NCBI RefSeq assembly: GCF_000018865.1
Contig: NC_010175.1
Coordinates: 124,001-188,000 of the forward strand
Direction: 5' to 3'
Length of the DNA: 64,000 nt
Source of the DNA: Chloroflexus aurantiacus J-10-fl
GTDB lineage: Bacteria > Chloroflexota > Chloroflexia > Chloroflexales > Chloroflexaceae
Shown: piece after piece, positions 18,857 through 28,210 of the stretch
How the letters are laid out: each line of letters begins with the position of its first letter
How positions within the stretch are numbered: the first letter of the stretch is position 1
Notes under the pieces: generated by a model
The model's database searches: none
What the model saw: the letters and a program-made list of their open reading frames with translations, nothing else
What the model was told of the DNA's origin: nothing
Position numbers and translations under genes: made by a program

Positions 18857-19489
18857 ATGGAATTGACAACCCTTCTTCGCATTGTGCGCCGTTTCTGGCT
18901 GTTAATGCTCGTACCGGCGCTGATCGCCGGTGGGCTAAGCCTTTGGTTTGACCTGCAACAGCCACCCCGCTACACTGCCACTGCCCGGCTCTTGATTACC
19001 TATCCGGCGACAACAGCCACCGACTCGGCAGAAATCTGGCAGATAACCGAATATATTATCGACGATATGCCACAGGTGGTGAGCAGTGCCAGTTTTGCGG
19101 CAAAGGTTAGCCCACTGTTGGCGACACGCAACATCAACCTCACCCTGGCCGAGATTCAGCAAGGCTTGCGGATAAATCCGCTTCACCGCGCCGTAGACAT
19201 CTCCGGCGAGGCATCGTCACCGGCTGCGGCACAGGCATTAGTCGAAGCGGCGATTACCGTGTTACAAACCGAAGGTCTGACATTCTGGGGTCGCACCGAC
19301 ACCCAACTGAGCGTGGTCGTTCTTGATGGTGTCGGCACCCCCCAACCGGCCACATCACTGCGCTCGGTAGTATTTGACGCTGCCTTGCGCACGGCGCTTG
19401 GTCTAATCGCCGGGTTCGCGCTGGCAGTTGCTGCTACTGTGCTCTACGAACGCAGGGAGAATCGATTATGGAAATCCGCGACTATGTAA
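18857..19489 (+). CDS. Wzz-type chain-length/polysaccharide co-polymerase protein (first copy)
   Basis: Protein of about 210 residues with an N-terminal Wzz segment (LLRIVRRFWLLMLVPALIAG is TM1), an external domain, and TM2 near the C terminus (TALGLIAGFALAVAATVLY). The layout is that of polysaccharide co-polymerases, which set glycan chain length at the inner membrane. The start is uncertain: ATGs at 18800 and 18857 are both open, and I prefer 18857 because it places TM1 at the usual distance. It overlaps the next gene by 22 bp, so the two are translationally linked. Confidence 0.75.
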   Translation: MELTTLLRIVRRFWLLMLVPALIAGGLSLWFDLQQPPRYTATARLLITYPATTATDSAEIWQITEYIIDDMPQVVSSASFAAKVSPLLATRNINLTLAEIQQGLRINPLHRAVDISGEASSPAAAQALVEAAITVLQTEGLTFWGRTDTQLSVVVLDGVGTPQPATSLRSVVFDAALRTALGLIAGFALAVAATVLYERRENRLWKSATM

Positions 19490-20121
19490 ATGTCCTGGTA
19501 AAACGCTGGTGGGTAATCGTTCTCACCGCCATCGCCGCCGTGGGCAGTGCCTATGTGATCAGCAAGTTACTCCCGCAAACCTATCGCTCGCAGGCGGTCT
19601 ATCTGGCGCTGGCCAATCAGGCCGACAACGGCCTGAACATTGTGCTGCGCAATTCGATGAACAGCTACCGCGAGCTGGTGATGCAACCCAGCGTGCTCGA
19701 CCAGATCAGCCAGCAGATCGGGCTTGACATCAGCGGTGAACGGTTAATGGAAGATGTCAACATCCAGCCGCGTCCTGACGAGCAGAAGATCGTGATCGAG
19801 GTCGATTTACCCCGTCTCGATCAATCGCAGGCGCTGGCCGATGCCGTGGGCGAACGGATCGTCGCCGAAGTAAATCGAATTAACGCAACCCTGGAAGGCA
19901 CCGCTCGCATCAACGTAACCCGGATTCAGCCGGCGCGTCTGGTCGAGATTCGCCCCAACACCCGCATCAACATGCTGGCCGGAGCGATCCTCGGCCTGGT
20001 CTTAGGGATCGTCCTGGCCTTCGTGCTCGAATATCTCGACGACACCCTGAAAACGTCTGAAGATGTTGAGCGTTTTGTTGGGCTGCCCACACTCGGCGCT
20101 ATTCCGCTTAGCGAACGGTAG
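19468..20121 (+). CDS. Wzz-type chain-length/polysaccharide co-polymerase protein (second copy)
   Basis: Protein of 217 residues with TM1 (VKRWWVIVLTAIAAVGSAYVI), an extracytoplasmic region rich in predicted helix, the conserved proline-containing RIQPARLVEIRPNTRINM before TM2, and TM2 (LAGAILGLVLGIVLAFVLEYL) ending in DDTLKTSEDVERFVGLPTLG. That last motif is the cytoplasmic tail that normally contacts a CpsD-type ATPase. GGGAGAA precedes the ATG. The ATPase partner follows directly. Confidence 0.87.
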   Translation: MEIRDYVNVLVKRWWVIVLTAIAAVGSAYVISKLLPQTYRSQAVYLALANQADNGLNIVLRNSMNSYRELVMQPSVLDQISQQIGLDISGERLMEDVNIQPRPDEQKIVIEVDLPRLDQSQALADAVGERIVAEVNRINATLEGTARINVTRIQPARLVEIRPNTRINMLAGAILGLVLGIVLAFVLEYLDDTLKTSEDVERFVGLPTLGAIPLSER

Positions 20122-20193
20122 TAACTCGTCAGTCCGGCCATCTTGTTGCGAGAGTGTAACCCGCGCTATGCATTGGGTTTGAAGGTAGGAGTC

Positions 20194-20838
20194 ATGATCG
20201 TGACCTCGTCGTCTGAGCAGGTGCTGATTACCTTGCGCGAACCGGCGTCTGCCGCTGCGGAAGCATATCGCACCCTTCGTACCAATATTCTCTTTTCGAG
20301 TCTTGACAAACCAATTCACACTCTGTTGATCACATCAGCCGAACCGACCCCGGAAAAGAGTCTGACCGCAGCGAATCTGGCCGTCACGATGGCCCAGGCC
20401 GAACAGCGCGTGTTGCTGGTCGATTGCGATCTGCGCCAGCCGATGCTGCACACGATCTTTGGGCTGGCCAACGAGCAGGGACTGACCAGCGCCATCCTTG
20501 ACCAGGAAGCACCGCTGGCGATCCAGCCTACTGAGGTGCCAGGGTTGAGCCTGCTCCCAAGTGGCCCGCTTCCACCCCGTCCTGCTGATCTCCTCGGTTC
20601 ACGGCGTATGGAAGGGCTGTTGCACCGTCTGCGCCAGGCCGCCGACATTGTCATCTTCGACACCCCGCCGGTGCAGAACGTGACCGATGCGCTGGTGCTA
20701 TCTACCCGTGTCGATGGGGTACTCCTGGTGGTGCAGGCCGGTCGCTCGCGCCGTGATCGCGTGCGCGAGGCCCGTCAAAAACTTGAGAAGGTGAAAGCCA
20801 ACCTCCTCGGCGTTGTGCTTAGCAATGCTCGCCTGTGA
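20194..20838 (+). CDS. CpsD/CapB-like P-loop ATPase of exopolysaccharide synthesis
   Basis: Protein of 214 residues resembling the cytoplasmic half of BY-kinases. Walker A' is VLLVDCDLRQP and Walker B is VIFDTPPVQNVTDAL, both normal. Walker A is altered: where BY-kinases read roughly PGEGKST it reads PTPEKSLTAANLA, keeping Lys-Ser but losing the glycines. The C terminus ends VVLSNARL with no tyrosine cluster, so autophosphorylation of the usual kind is unlikely. It probably still partners the preceding Wzz protein. The ATG at 20194 has GGTAGGAG upstream. Confidence 0.82.
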   Translation: MIVTSSSEQVLITLREPASAAAEAYRTLRTNILFSSLDKPIHTLLITSAEPTPEKSLTAANLAVTMAQAEQRVLLVDCDLRQPMLHTIFGLANEQGLTSAILDQEAPLAIQPTEVPGLSLLPSGPLPPRPADLLGSRRMEGLLHRLRQAADIVIFDTPPVQNVTDALVLSTRVDGVLLVVQAGRSRRDRVREARQKLEKVKANLLGVVLSNARL

Positions 20839-20906
20839 GGTGTATCGCGACAGAAACATCGATACCGTCTCTACCGCGTGAACAGTCAGTATTCGTGCGA
20901 GGATGT

Positions 20907-21593
20907 ATGCAACCAACCATTCTCGTTGTCGATGACGAAGCCAGTATTCGCAATGTCGCCAAAGCCTACCTCGAACACGCCGGGTACCGCGTCTTGTGTG
21001 CAACGACCGGCCCGGAAGGGTTGCAGATGGCGCTTGAAGAGCAACCTGATTTGATCGTTCTCGATCTGATGCTGCCCGGTATGGACGGCATGGAGATCAC
21101 TGCCCGCCTGCGCGAGCGTTCAGATGTCTACATCCTGATGCTGACTGCACGGAGCGACGAGATGGATCGGGTTGCCGGCTTGCGCGTGGGCGCTGATGAC
21201 TACCTTACCAAACCCTTCAGCCCACGCGAACTGGTGGCACGGGTAGAAGCTATTTTGCGCCGGCAACGCAACAAAACGGCCAAAAGCTCGCTGATGCGCT
21301 TTACGCATGTCGAAATTGACCCGGAAGCGCGCGAAGCCCGGGCCAATGGTCAACTGTTGGAGCTAACACCGACTGAATTCGATCTCTTGCTGGCCCTGGC
21401 CCGCAACCACAATCGTGTGCTCAGTCGCGAAGACCTGATTGAAAAGGTATGGGGTGCTGATTTCTTTGGCACCGACCGGGTTGTCGATGTGTATGTCAGT
21501 CAGCTTCGGCGCAAAATCGAGGCCATTACCGGCGAAAATGTTATTCGGACGGCACGCGGCGTTGGCTATCGCTTTGTTGATACACCGGCATAG
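20907..21593 (+). CDS. OmpR/PhoB-family response regulator
   Basis: Protein of 228 residues: receiver domain (DDEAS acidic pair, phospho-acceptor D53 in IVLDLMLPGMDG, conserved Lys in YLTKPFSPREL) followed by a winged-helix DNA-binding domain (LTPTEFDLLLALARN ... VDVYVSQLRRKIE ... RTARGVGYRF). The start at 20907 is supported by GCGAGGA and by family alignment; the longer frame from 20835 overlaps the preceding gene. It pairs with the histidine kinase 36 bp downstream, and the position suggests control of the EPS genes, though that is inference. Confidence 0.93.
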   Translation: MQPTILVVDDEASIRNVAKAYLEHAGYRVLCATTGPEGLQMALEEQPDLIVLDLMLPGMDGMEITARLRERSDVYILMLTARSDEMDRVAGLRVGADDYLTKPFSPRELVARVEAILRRQRNKTAKSSLMRFTHVEIDPEAREARANGQLLELTPTEFDLLLALARNHNRVLSREDLIEKVWGADFFGTDRVVDVYVSQLRRKIEAITGENVIRTARGVGYRFVDTPA

Positions 21594-21629
21594 CGGGGGT
21601 CAATGCGATAATGGTGAAGGTGGCAAGCC

Positions 21630-22682
21630 ATGCGCTTCTGGCGGCAACTACGCTGGCAAATGATTGGCGCCCAAATGCTGGTGGTGGTGGTCGGAGTGGT
21701 GACACTCAACCTCACCGCCAATATACTGATTGAACAGAGCATCGCCCCCGACCAGGTTGCCACTGTACGTACTGCGGTCGTGCAGGCGCTGACGGTTGCC
21801 GCAGTGGCCGCAACCATTGCCGGTCTCACCACCAGTATTCTGCTGGTTCAGGTCATTTTGCGTTCGCTGCGCAGCATTGCCCGCAGTAGTCGCCGCATTG
21901 CTGCCGGACGCTACGACGAACGAGTTACGGTACCCGCCAGCGACGAACTACGTGCCGTTGCCGAGAGTTTCAACCAGATGGCCGAGGCACTGGAACAGAT
22001 TGAACAACGGCGCATCACGATGATTGGCAACGTTGCCCACGAGCTACGCACACCGCTCGCCGGCATTGAAGGCTACCTCGAAGGGTTGATCGACGGCGTA
22101 CTACCCAACACCGCCGATACGTTCCTCGACATGAAACAGGAAGTACGTCGTCTGCGCCGGCTGGTTGATGATCTTCAGACCCTCTCGCGAGTTGAAGCCG
22201 GTCAAATCGCACTCCACTTCACGACCTTCGATGTCAACGACGTCATCCGGCGGGTCGTGGCGCAAATTCAACCACAAGTGCTCGACAGTTGTCTCCAGGT
22301 ACAGTTTGCCCCCGATCAGCAACCGATCCTGGTTCATGCCGATGCTGACCGCGTCGCCCAAATCCTGCTCAACCTGCTTGGCAATGCAGTACGCTACACC
22401 CCAGAAGGCGGTTGTATCACTGTGCGATCCGAACTCAACAACGACAACGTACAGGTCATCGTGGAAGACACCGGGATCGGGATTTCTGCCGAACACCTGC
22501 CCTTCATCTTTGAACGCTTCTACCGGGCCGACCCTTCACGTGCCCGTACCAGTGGCGGCAGTGGGATTGGTCTCACCATTGCCCGCCACCTGGCCTGGGC
22601 CATGGGTGGCGACATCAGCGCTGCCAGTGCCGGCATCGGCAAAGGAAGCACCTTCACGCTGACATTGCCGCGGGCAGGGTAG
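21630..22682 (+). CDS. Membrane sensor histidine kinase (HAMP-HisKA-HATPase)
   Basis: Protein of 350 residues. Two TM segments (about 9-35 and 55-75) enclose only a short external loop, so it probably senses membrane or cytoplasmic signals. Then HAMP (RSLRSIARSSRRIAAGRYDE), HisKA with MIGNVAHELRTPLAG (H137), and HATPase with N box (LLGNAVRYTPEGG), G1 (VEDTGIGISAEHLPFIFE), F box and G2 (SGGSGIGLTIAR). Cognate partner of the upstream OmpR-type regulator. Repeat DNA follows directly. Confidence 0.92.
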   Translation: MRFWRQLRWQMIGAQMLVVVVGVVTLNLTANILIEQSIAPDQVATVRTAVVQALTVAAVAATIAGLTTSILLVQVILRSLRSIARSSRRIAAGRYDERVTVPASDELRAVAESFNQMAEALEQIEQRRITMIGNVAHELRTPLAGIEGYLEGLIDGVLPNTADTFLDMKQEVRRLRRLVDDLQTLSRVEAGQIALHFTTFDVNDVIRRVVAQIQPQVLDSCLQVQFAPDQQPILVHADADRVAQILLNLLGNAVRYTPEGGCITVRSELNNDNVQVIVEDTGIGISAEHLPFIFERFYRADPSRARTSGGSGIGLTIARHLAWAMGGDISAASAGIGKGSTFTLTLPRAG

Positions 22683-22689
22683 AACTTAT

Positions 22690-22950
22690 CTCACAAAGCG
22701 GTGCGGTCGTGCTACCCGGCATCGCACAGGCGAATGAACGTCTGCCAATAAACAAAGACTGCCTGTCCTGCTCATAACCCATTTATGCAAGAGAGTCGCT
22801 CCGGTCGTTCCATCACACGCTGGATTGGTTGTCTTGCCCGCTTGTCATGTATGTGTCGCAGCGTTTGGAGTGCGGCAGCCATGCTGCCACGCCAGCCGTG
22901 CTCACGATCCGGCGTGTGTCACGACGTTTACCCTGCTGGTCATAGGGATG
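22690..22950 (+). repeat. Dispersed repeat element (single copy of the array family)
   Basis: Shares with 3215-3480 the order CGGTCGTGCTACCCG(A/G)C, a CACGCTGGATTGGTTG segment, the GTTTGGAGTGCGGCAGCC palindrome region and a CCATCCGGCG(C/T)GTG-like end. It is a solitary copy of the sequence that is amplified at 3170-6930. Confidence 0.75.
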
Positions 22951-23205
22951 CTGTGTGTTATCGTCACATTCTGTAGTCTGTCAGTAATTGACAACTTCCA
23001 GTGTGTCTGAAGCGTCCTGCCACACTGAATATGACAACAACCCCACCTCACGTCGTTCCCCTTCCAACACAACAGGGGAAATACCTGGTATACACCAACC
23101 TGCGTTGTGTTGTAAGGAAGAGTGTCGGCAGGGTATAATGCCAGAAGAAGCATCAGAACAACTCACCGTTACCCAAAAGCCTCTGTAACTGGCGCAGCTT
23201 TACCG
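22951..23205. other. Intergenic stretch without a gene
   Basis: Between the dispersed repeat and the broken nucleotidyltransferase gene I see no coding sequence. The only clear signal is the promoter at 23110-23139. Confidence 0.5.
23110..23139 (+). promoter_or_regulatory. Sigma70-type promoter
   Basis: TTGTAA (23110-23115) and a perfect TATAAT (23134-23139), 18-bp spacing. It points into the broken nucleotidyltransferase gene and probably served it. Confidence 0.55.
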
Positions 23206-23853
23206 TTGGAGCAAGTTGTGCAAACGCTACAACCCAAAAACCCGTATGTTCGCATTGCCCTCCGTCGTGCTGCCAGAGGTACCGGCTCATCGGATGCATT
23301 CCTGGATCAGAGAACCGCTTTGCAATAATTACCGGACTTATCGCAGATACTGCACCACATCCGCTGGGCACTGGTTGGGGCAATGGCACTACGCGCCTAT
23401 GCTCCAGAGCGTCTTACCCAGGATGTCGATATTATCATTCATGCTCGCGATGAACAGGTAGCACGAGCGGCGTTTACCGCTGCCGGCTATCGCATTGGCA
23501 ACCCCTTGCCCATCAGCAGATTTACGGCACATCCGCAGGATGAAACCGGTTACAGTATTGATGTACTGGTATTGAATGAACCCTGGCTGGACGAGGCACT
23601 GGCACAGCCTGTGTGCGATTGTGCCGGCTTCCCGGTACTGGCGCGACAATTTCTGATCCTGATGAAGCTCCAGGCAGGTCGGGCACAGGATATTGCAGAC
23701 ATCACCCGTCTGCTGCGTCGCACAGATCACACCGAACGCTCAATTGCCCGTACAACTGTAGCCACATATGCCCCCGATCTGATCGACGACTTCGATGCCC
23801 TGGTTGTACTGACCGATTTGGAGTTTGGAACCGAATCATCAGCAGCAACGTAG
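23206..23853 (+). pseudogene. Broken nucleotidyltransferase-like gene
   Basis: The intact part encodes LVGAMALRAYAPERLTQDVDI, a nucleotidyltransferase signature close to GG-x-AL...R.T.D(V/I)D as in minimal NTases and AbiEii-type toxins, followed by helical sequence to 23853. No ATG, GTG or TTG precedes this motif in frame before a TAA at 23326-23328, so an ATG at 23383 would start inside the motif. Upstream of the TAA the same frame reads on with plausible protein (NPYVRIALRRAARGTGSSDA) back to a TTG at 23206. I infer a single nonsense change (CAA to TAA would suffice). The alternative is a shortened gene with a CTG start at 23359. Confidence 0.55.
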
Positions 23854-24443
23854 CACTTCTCTGGCAAGGTGACGCCACACAAGAGAACGCTGGTATAGTC
23901 CATCGCTCACACTTACTGATGTCTGTGTTGCGTAGTCTGGAGTGTGGAAACCATGCCTTCGCCCTGGCCGTGATCTATGTCAGGCGGGTGTCGCATCGGT
24001 CAGTGGCCCATCGGGAGCACAGAAACACGGCATAATCCACTCTGACGTCACCCTTGAGCACGGATGTGCCGAGCCGGTTCTCCCATACCCGTAACCACTC
24101 ACCAGCGGCTCACTGATAGCGCTTCAGCACGGGAATGCCCCGTGATACCATATCGTTCAGGTGTGCCACCAGGCCGTAGTGCGTCGCCCCCCTACCGTCC
24201 AGCGGTGCATCGTTCAGGTGCAATATCAGGATAATAGCTGCCTGGTTTGGCCTAACCTCTATTCTATTCTGCCAGATTTGATATGATGATGCCCATTTGT
24301 GAGCAAGAGGCGGGCATAACCTTATAAACTGATGAGATGAACAGACATTATCAGATGATGAATTACGCAACAGCTATCAATCACATTTTTTGCCCATTTT
24401 GATCATCCGGTTACACTGGCACACATGCAGAATGCCGACGAGA
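23854..24443. other. Intergenic stretch with repeat remnants, no gene
   Basis: About 23925-24005 is a diverged copy of the dispersed element (GTAGTCTGGAGTGTGGAAACCATGCC). About 24140-24235 holds the reverse complement of a CACCTGAACGAT...CCGCT sequence also seen near 60770. The minus-strand open frame here runs through these remnants and has no homology, so I do not call it. No clear terminator for mrdA is visible. Confidence 0.6.
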
Positions 24444-26741
24444 TCACTCCCCTGGCAACACCGGACAGATCGCCGGTCGGTTAGCCGGTGGCGTGATCCC
24501 GAAATAGGCCTGCATAATCTGCGTTACCGCCGGCACAGCAATCGTTGACGAGCCATCGTTCAGGTCACCAACACCCTCAACCAGCACAGCCACCACAATC
24601 TCCGGGTTTTCGTAGGGGGCAAACCCGACAAACCAGGCGTGGCTTTGCCGCACTAACCGCCCATCCGCCGTCGTCAAGAGTGGGCCAAACTCTGCTGTTC
24701 CGGTTTTGCCGGCAATGCGTAAGCCTGAACAGACTTCACGGGCTGCAACACCCAGACCATCGGTGATCGACGCAAACAATCCCTCACGGATCGCTGCCAG
24801 GTGTCGGGGGTCAATCGGCACCTGCCCAATGGCCTCTGGCTGCATTTGCTGAATAAGCTGACCATTCTCATCGACAATTCGATCAACCAGATGCGGTCGG
24901 TACAGAGTACCATCTGTTGCGACAGCCCCCGCTGCTACTGCCAACTGGAGCGGTGTTACTTCCAGATAACCCTGACCAATCGCTGTGTTATAGGTGTCAC
25001 CGGTCGTCCAGGCTTCACGTAGAACCTGGGCTTTCCATGCCTGGGTTGGCACCCGTCCACTGGCTTCGCCAACCAGATCAACCCCGGTTGGACGGCCAAA
25101 ATTGAACCACGACAGCCCTTCCACCAGTTGGTCGATACCGAGACCGGTAATCCGTAATGCTCGCTGATCCAGGTTGATCGCCTGATCGTTCCCGCCCGCT
25201 ATACTGGCAAAAAAGACATTTGAAGAGAGCCGCAAGGCATCACGAACGTTGATCAGCCCATTATCACGATTACGCACCGAGTTGGGCAAGATGAACTCAG
25301 CACCACTGCGCTCGATCAACCGCAGCAAACCGGGATCACGGAGTTGGGTATCTGCCGCGATAATGCCCTGTTGAAGCGCAACTGCACCAACAAATTGCTT
25401 GACTGTCGAGCCGGGTGGGTATAGACCGGCAATCGCTCGGTTGGTGAATGGTGCCAGACGTTGCAATGTCTGTTGGGTCTCGGCATCAGGTGGTGCCAGC
25501 AGAGCCTGCAACTCAGCGATCCGCGCCGGGTCTACCCAGATGTTGTTATCGTAGTCGGGGAGACTGACCATGGCCAGGATGCGCCCATCACGTGGATCGA
25601 GCGCGACTGCTACGCCGGCGACTATCGGTTCATACGCCCGTTTATGCGCTTCCCGTGCTGCTAACCGGCGCTCTTCACCGACATTGATCCAGCGCTGGAG
25701 GATGCGTTCGACCTCGGCCTGAAACCGGGTATCGATGGTTAAGATCAGATCATGCCCGTTAGCCACTGCCCGCAGGGTGGTGACCCCGCTGACCGGACGC
25801 TGCAACGCATCGACCAGGAGCGAGTCAATCCCCATCTGGCCGCGCAACACCGACTCGTAAGCACCTTCCAGGCCATCTTTGCCAATTTGATCACTCGACA
25901 AATAGGGCGGTAAACCAACGCTGGTCGGTTCAATCGATTTTGCCATCAGGCCACAGGTTGGCGCGTTGGCAGTGATGTCAGTCAATGCCCGCAACCAGGA
26001 ACTTGCCGGATTGACCGCTACCAGCTCACATGCATTGATCCGTCCGACATATCCCAGCAGGTGCGATAATGAAGGTATCTCACCACTTAACGGGTAGCGC
26101 CGGCGAAAACCTTCAACGACACGGGCACCGGGCAGATAATTGGCATTTTCGCGTAGTGCCAGTGCCAGTTCCGGTGAAATGTCTTCCTTGATCACAATGG
26201 GCTGGTAGCTACGCACATTCGCCTGCGTGAGAAGCTGTTCAATCGGGTTGACCAGCGTTGCCACATCGCGGTACTTTTGACTCACATCTAGCGCCCGCAG
26301 GACATCAGATGGTGCGATAGTCATGGTCACAACATCACTTGCCGTCGGCAAGCTGCCAAATGACCTGAGATCGCTGCGCAAGCCGGGTGTGGTGTCAATC
26401 GCAGTACCAGGATCAATCACCAGTGTCGCCGGTAATTCGGCAATCTGCGCCAGCCGCGCCAGCGTTAGTGCCCGCTGTTCTGGTGCAGCGCTGGAGGAAG
26501 GCAGTTGACCGGGAATAACGGCCAGGTTATAAATCGGCACACTCTCGGCCAACAGCACACCACGGGCATCGAAAATTTCTCCCCGCCGTGGCTGATTGGT
26601 GAGGTAACGACGGGTGGTAACTTCGATGTCGGCACCGAATCGCTGCGTATCAGTCTCAATCAGTTGTAGTTGGGCCAGCCGGGATACCAGCACCACCACA
26701 ACCAGTAACAGGATACTGCGCAGAGCAATCAGTCGTGCCAT
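24444..26741 (-). CDS. mrdA: Penicillin-binding protein 2 (elongation-specific transpeptidase)
   Basis: Class B penicillin-binding protein of 765 residues, the long form typical of PBP2. It crosslinks peptidoglycan during cell elongation. An N-terminal TM anchor (LIALRSILLLVVVVLVSRLA) is followed by the pedestal domain and the transpeptidase domain, with all three active-site motifs: S445-T-V-K in PPGSTVKQF, S506-S-N, and K679-T-G in AGKTGTAEF. It lies 45 bp after mreD in the order mreB-mreC-mreD-mrdA. rodA, often the next gene, is not here. It is likely co-transcribed with the mre genes. Confidence 0.93.
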   Translation of the reverse strand: MARLIALRSILLLVVVVLVSRLAQLQLIETDTQRFGADIEVTTRRYLTNQPRRGEIFDARGVLLAESVPIYNLAVIPGQLPSSSAAPEQRALTLARLAQIAELPATLVIDPGTAIDTTPGLRSDLRSFGSLPTASDVVTMTIAPSDVLRALDVSQKYRDVATLVNPIEQLLTQANVRSYQPIVIKEDISPELALALRENANYLPGARVVEGFRRRYPLSGEIPSLSHLLGYVGRINACELVAVNPASSWLRALTDITANAPTCGLMAKSIEPTSVGLPPYLSSDQIGKDGLEGAYESVLRGQMGIDSLLVDALQRPVSGVTTLRAVANGHDLILTIDTRFQAEVERILQRWINVGEERRLAAREAHKRAYEPIVAGVAVALDPRDGRILAMVSLPDYDNNIWVDPARIAELQALLAPPDAETQQTLQRLAPFTNRAIAGLYPPGSTVKQFVGAVALQQGIIAADTQLRDPGLLRLIERSGAEFILPNSVRNRDNGLINVRDALRLSSNVFFASIAGGNDQAINLDQRALRITGLGIDQLVEGLSWFNFGRPTGVDLVGEASGRVPTQAWKAQVLREAWTTGDTYNTAIGQGYLEVTPLQLAVAAGAVATDGTLYRPHLVDRIVDENGQLIQQMQPEAIGQVPIDPRHLAAIREGLFASITDGLGVAAREVCSGLRIAGKTGTAEFGPLLTTADGRLVRQSHAWFVGFAPYENPEIVVAVLVEGVGDLNDGSSTIAVPAVTQIMQAYFGITPPANRPAICPVLPGE

Positions 26742-26786
26742 GGCCGTTCATCACGCTTTCCAGGCAATCGTCTGCATAGAACGCCA

Positions 26787-27326
26787 TCATTGATATTCGG
26801 TATTGCGCACCAGTCGATGCACTATGGCCACTACCGGCAGGGTTGGAATAAGTGCTAATAACAACGATGGTAGCATCACAATCAACCCATAGGTCTGCCA
26901 GTCACTGATGGGCGGCAGTACGATCAGCCAGAGAACTGCCTCGTAAATCAACGTGCCAAATGCTACTGCCAGCAGCGGCACGATTGGACGTTCAACCGCG
27001 AATCGTCGTGTTGCCAGCCCAACAACGATGACCGCCAGCAATTGGGCGATAGCATGACTACCAATCGGCAATGATCCCAGGACATCCAGGGCCAGACCGC
27101 CGTAGAAAGCCCACCACAGACTTCGTATCAGCCCACGTACCGGTTCGGCGGTGCTTGATCCAACCAGTGCTCTGGCAATTGCCAACACCAGCAGTATCGG
27201 CACAGAAAACCCTGTCGGGCCGGTTAAGAGCGTCACCTGGATCAGTGCGATTACCAGCAGGATCAGCAGCAAACCCAGCTCGCGGGCCAGGCGTTCTTCT
27301 AATCGTCTTGGCTGAGAATTACCCAC
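26787..27326 (-). CDS. mreD: Rod shape-determining protein MreD
   Basis: Small polytopic membrane protein of 179 residues with five to six TM segments (LGLLLILLVIALIQVTLL, VPILLVLAIARALVG, and others), containing GLIRSLWWAFYGGLALDVLGSLPIG. That last stretch matches the family-typical region after TM3. Part of the elongasome with MreC, PBP2 and MreB. It starts with GTG at 27326 and overlaps mreC by 28 bp, indicating translational coupling. Confidence 0.87.
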   Translation of the reverse strand: MGNSQPRRLEERLARELGLLLILLVIALIQVTLLTGPTGFSVPILLVLAIARALVGSSTAEPVRGLIRSLWWAFYGGLALDVLGSLPIGSHAIAQLLAVIVVGLATRRFAVERPIVPLLAVAFGTLIYEAVLWLIVLPPISDWQTYGLIVMLPSLLLALIPTLPVVAIVHRLVRNTEYQ

Positions 27327-28207
27327 ACGTAGCGCACCTGATCCGGATCGACGAATGGCCGAATCTCGCCAATTTGCCGTTGACCTTCCTGACGCACCGC
27401 TTCCACAACCCCAATCGGTACTGCGGTCGGCATTGATGCCAGATCGAGTGGAAGATTAAGCGCCCCACTAATACCGGCTGTGACCACGTGATCGCCCTCG
27501 CGCATGGTAATACTGCGATCAATCAACTCTACCCGCATCCGTGATCCCCGCTGCCATTGCCCTTGCATCAGACCGAGCGGTGCAGTATCAGCTTGCAGCA
27601 AACGCACACTCAATTGACTGCTAATATCGGTAATCATCAAAACATCAGCAGTTCGTGGTCCAACTGCTTCCACCACACCGATCAGCGCCGGTGGCCCACC
27701 TGGCTGCTGGCCAATCACAGCCATCCCAACGCGCACTCCATCGTTGGCACCACGGGCAATCGTTAAGACCCGCCGTGCTGCATCGGGGGCGCGAATCATC
27801 ACCTCTGCGCCCAAAATAGTCCAGGGGTATGATTGCGTAATCGCGAGTTGCTGACGCAAGAAAATATTCTCAACCCGCGCCTGCTCAAGACGCAACACTT
27901 CGGCGGCGAGACGGGTGTTTTCCGCTTCAAGTTCAGCAATCCTGGCCTGCATCGTGGCCGCATCACGCGGCGTTGCCCACCACGACAATAGCTCACTGCG
28001 GCGCTGGGTTAACCAACCGGCAAGCGGCTGGATCGTCTCTCGTACCATCAGCCGTGCAGGTGCAATCACACCCTGCCGATCAAGGACAATCAGCAGGACA
28101 CTGACCAATACCAGGCTCAAGGCCAGCGCAAAGACCCGCCAGTAGCCACGGTCACCGGCTACTTCACGCCGCAGTTTTAACGGTCGTTCGTCGAGAAAAT
28201 CGCGCAT
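27299..28207 (-). CDS. mreC: Rod shape-determining protein MreC
   Basis: Protein of 302 residues with a short cytoplasmic N terminus, one TM (VFALALSLVLVSVLLIVL), a coiled coil (about 85-120, RIAELEAENTRLAAEVLRLE) and the C-terminal beta-barrel MreC domain with ARGANDGVRVGMAVIG and GDHVVTAGISGALNLPLD. It scaffolds the elongasome on the outer face of the cytoplasmic membrane. Only 3 bp separate it from mreB. Confidence 0.93.
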   Translation of the reverse strand: MRDFLDERPLKLRREVAGDRGYWRVFALALSLVLVSVLLIVLDRQGVIAPARLMVRETIQPLAGWLTQRRSELLSWWATPRDAATMQARIAELEAENTRLAAEVLRLEQARVENIFLRQQLAITQSYPWTILGAEVMIRAPDAARRVLTIARGANDGVRVGMAVIGQQPGGPPALIGVVEAVGPRTADVLMITDISSQLSVRLLQADTAPLGLMQGQWQRGSRMRVELIDRSITMREGDHVVTAGISGALNLPLDLASMPTAVPIGVVEAVRQEGQRQIGEIRPFVDPDQVRYVWVILSQDD

Positions 28208-28210
28208 GGA

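Noticed and set aside
24110-24370. 86-codon minus-strand frame near the mrdA 3' end
   Set aside because: Runs through a repeat remnant (the same sequence as near 60770) and has no homology or ribosome-binding site.
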